5,795 nt of DNA from Bacillota bacterium (GTDB lineage: Bacteria; Eremiobacterota; SpSt-956; JAKJGF01), in contig JAKPQU010000620.1 in the NCBI GenBank assembly GCA_029555925.1, positions 1 to 5,795 of the forward strand, given 5' to 3'. A program made the translations under genes and the position numbers. The notes beneath the pieces are model-generated. The model saw nothing but the letters and a program-made list of their open reading frames with translations, searched no databases and was not told the origin of the DNA. How positions within the stretch are numbered: position 1 is the stretch's first letter; each line of letters opens with the position of its first letter. Shown in pieces: positions 5,471 through 5,795 of the stretch.

Positions 5471-5795
5471 ATGGCCCAGGACAGTATTTTCCGGGAAAAA
5501 GCTCTGGCCAAACTGTCATCGCCGGAACAGTTAGATCAACTCATAATCATTACAGACAGAAAAGGGTGGATAGCACTTTTAGCGACAGGGCTCATAGTGA
5601 TTTCATCTCTCATATGGGCATTTACCGCCCATCTTCCTGTAATAATAGGAGGTTCAGGAATCCTCGTTGCACAGGGAGGACTCCATGAAATGGTTGCCCT
5701 GAATGATGGCTTAGTAAAAGACGTAAAAGTAAAAATAAATGATATTGTAGAAGCAAATCAGGTAATTGCCAGAGTGGTAAATCCGGAAATGGAAT
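5471..5795 (+). CDS. NHLM bacteriocin system secretion protein (HlyD-like), N-terminal part
   Basis: The frame is open to the window edge; 108 residues are visible and the 3' end is missing. The start MAQDSIFREKALAKLSSPEQLDQ (1-23), followed by a Gly-Trp (32-33) leading into a membrane segment at about 34-51, is the arrangement I know from the NHLM HlyD-like family (TIGR03794). A lipoyl/biotinyl-like half follows, with GGSGILVAQGG at 60-70, NDGLV at 78-82 and a hydrophobic VKVKINDIVEANQVIARV at 85-102. Members of this family are periplasmic adaptors for two ABC proteins, one with a C39-type leader peptidase, that mature and export RiPP precursors with NHLP or Nif11-like leaders. It is unlike the 546-residue adaptor upstream in its N-terminus. 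Those ABC genes should lie just to the right if the call is correct. A plain HlyD-family adaptor remains the alternative. Confidence 0.85.
   Translation, partial: MAQDSIFREKALAKLSSPEQLDQLIIITDRKGWIALLATGLIVISSLIWAFTAHLPVIIGGSGILVAQGGLHEMVALNDGLVKDVKVKINDIVEANQVIARVVNPEME

Overview
The window suggests a low-GC (A/T-rich by eye), diderm bacterium. It carries a TolC-type outer-membrane channel with a type I signal peptide, together with an inner-membrane ABC transporter and periplasmic adaptor that need a two-membrane envelope. The species cannot be named from the sequence. All recognised genes lie on the + strand.

Layout: a short A/T-rich leader (1-80) precedes a fused ATPase-permease of the MacB type (81-2150). 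A 263-base gap follows, mostly filled by a repeat element. Next come a TolC/OEP-family channel (2414-3706) and a long MacA/HlyD-type adaptor (3703-5343) joined to it by an ATGA overlap. A 127-base gap then holds a short copy of the same repeat and an mRNA hairpin. The window ends inside a second, different HlyD-type protein (5471 onward). Its N-terminus reads like the NHLM bacteriocin-system secretion protein, the adaptor family found beside peptidase-containing ABC exporters of NHLP/Nif11-leader RiPP peptides.

The first three genes supply a complete tripartite pump: ABC engine, periplasmic adaptor and outer-membrane channel. The fourth suggests that a peptide (RiPP/bacteriocin) export cassette begins at the right edge. 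The pump may therefore serve export of, or self-protection against, a peptide product, and the TolC-like protein may serve as outer-membrane exit for both adaptors. That is inference from neighbourhood.

The most unusual non-coding feature is a repeat family built from 7-base units (CGTGACG and its complement). One copy starts directly at the stop codon of the MacB gene and another directly after the stop codon of the MacA-like gene. They match at 30 of 34 positions without gaps.
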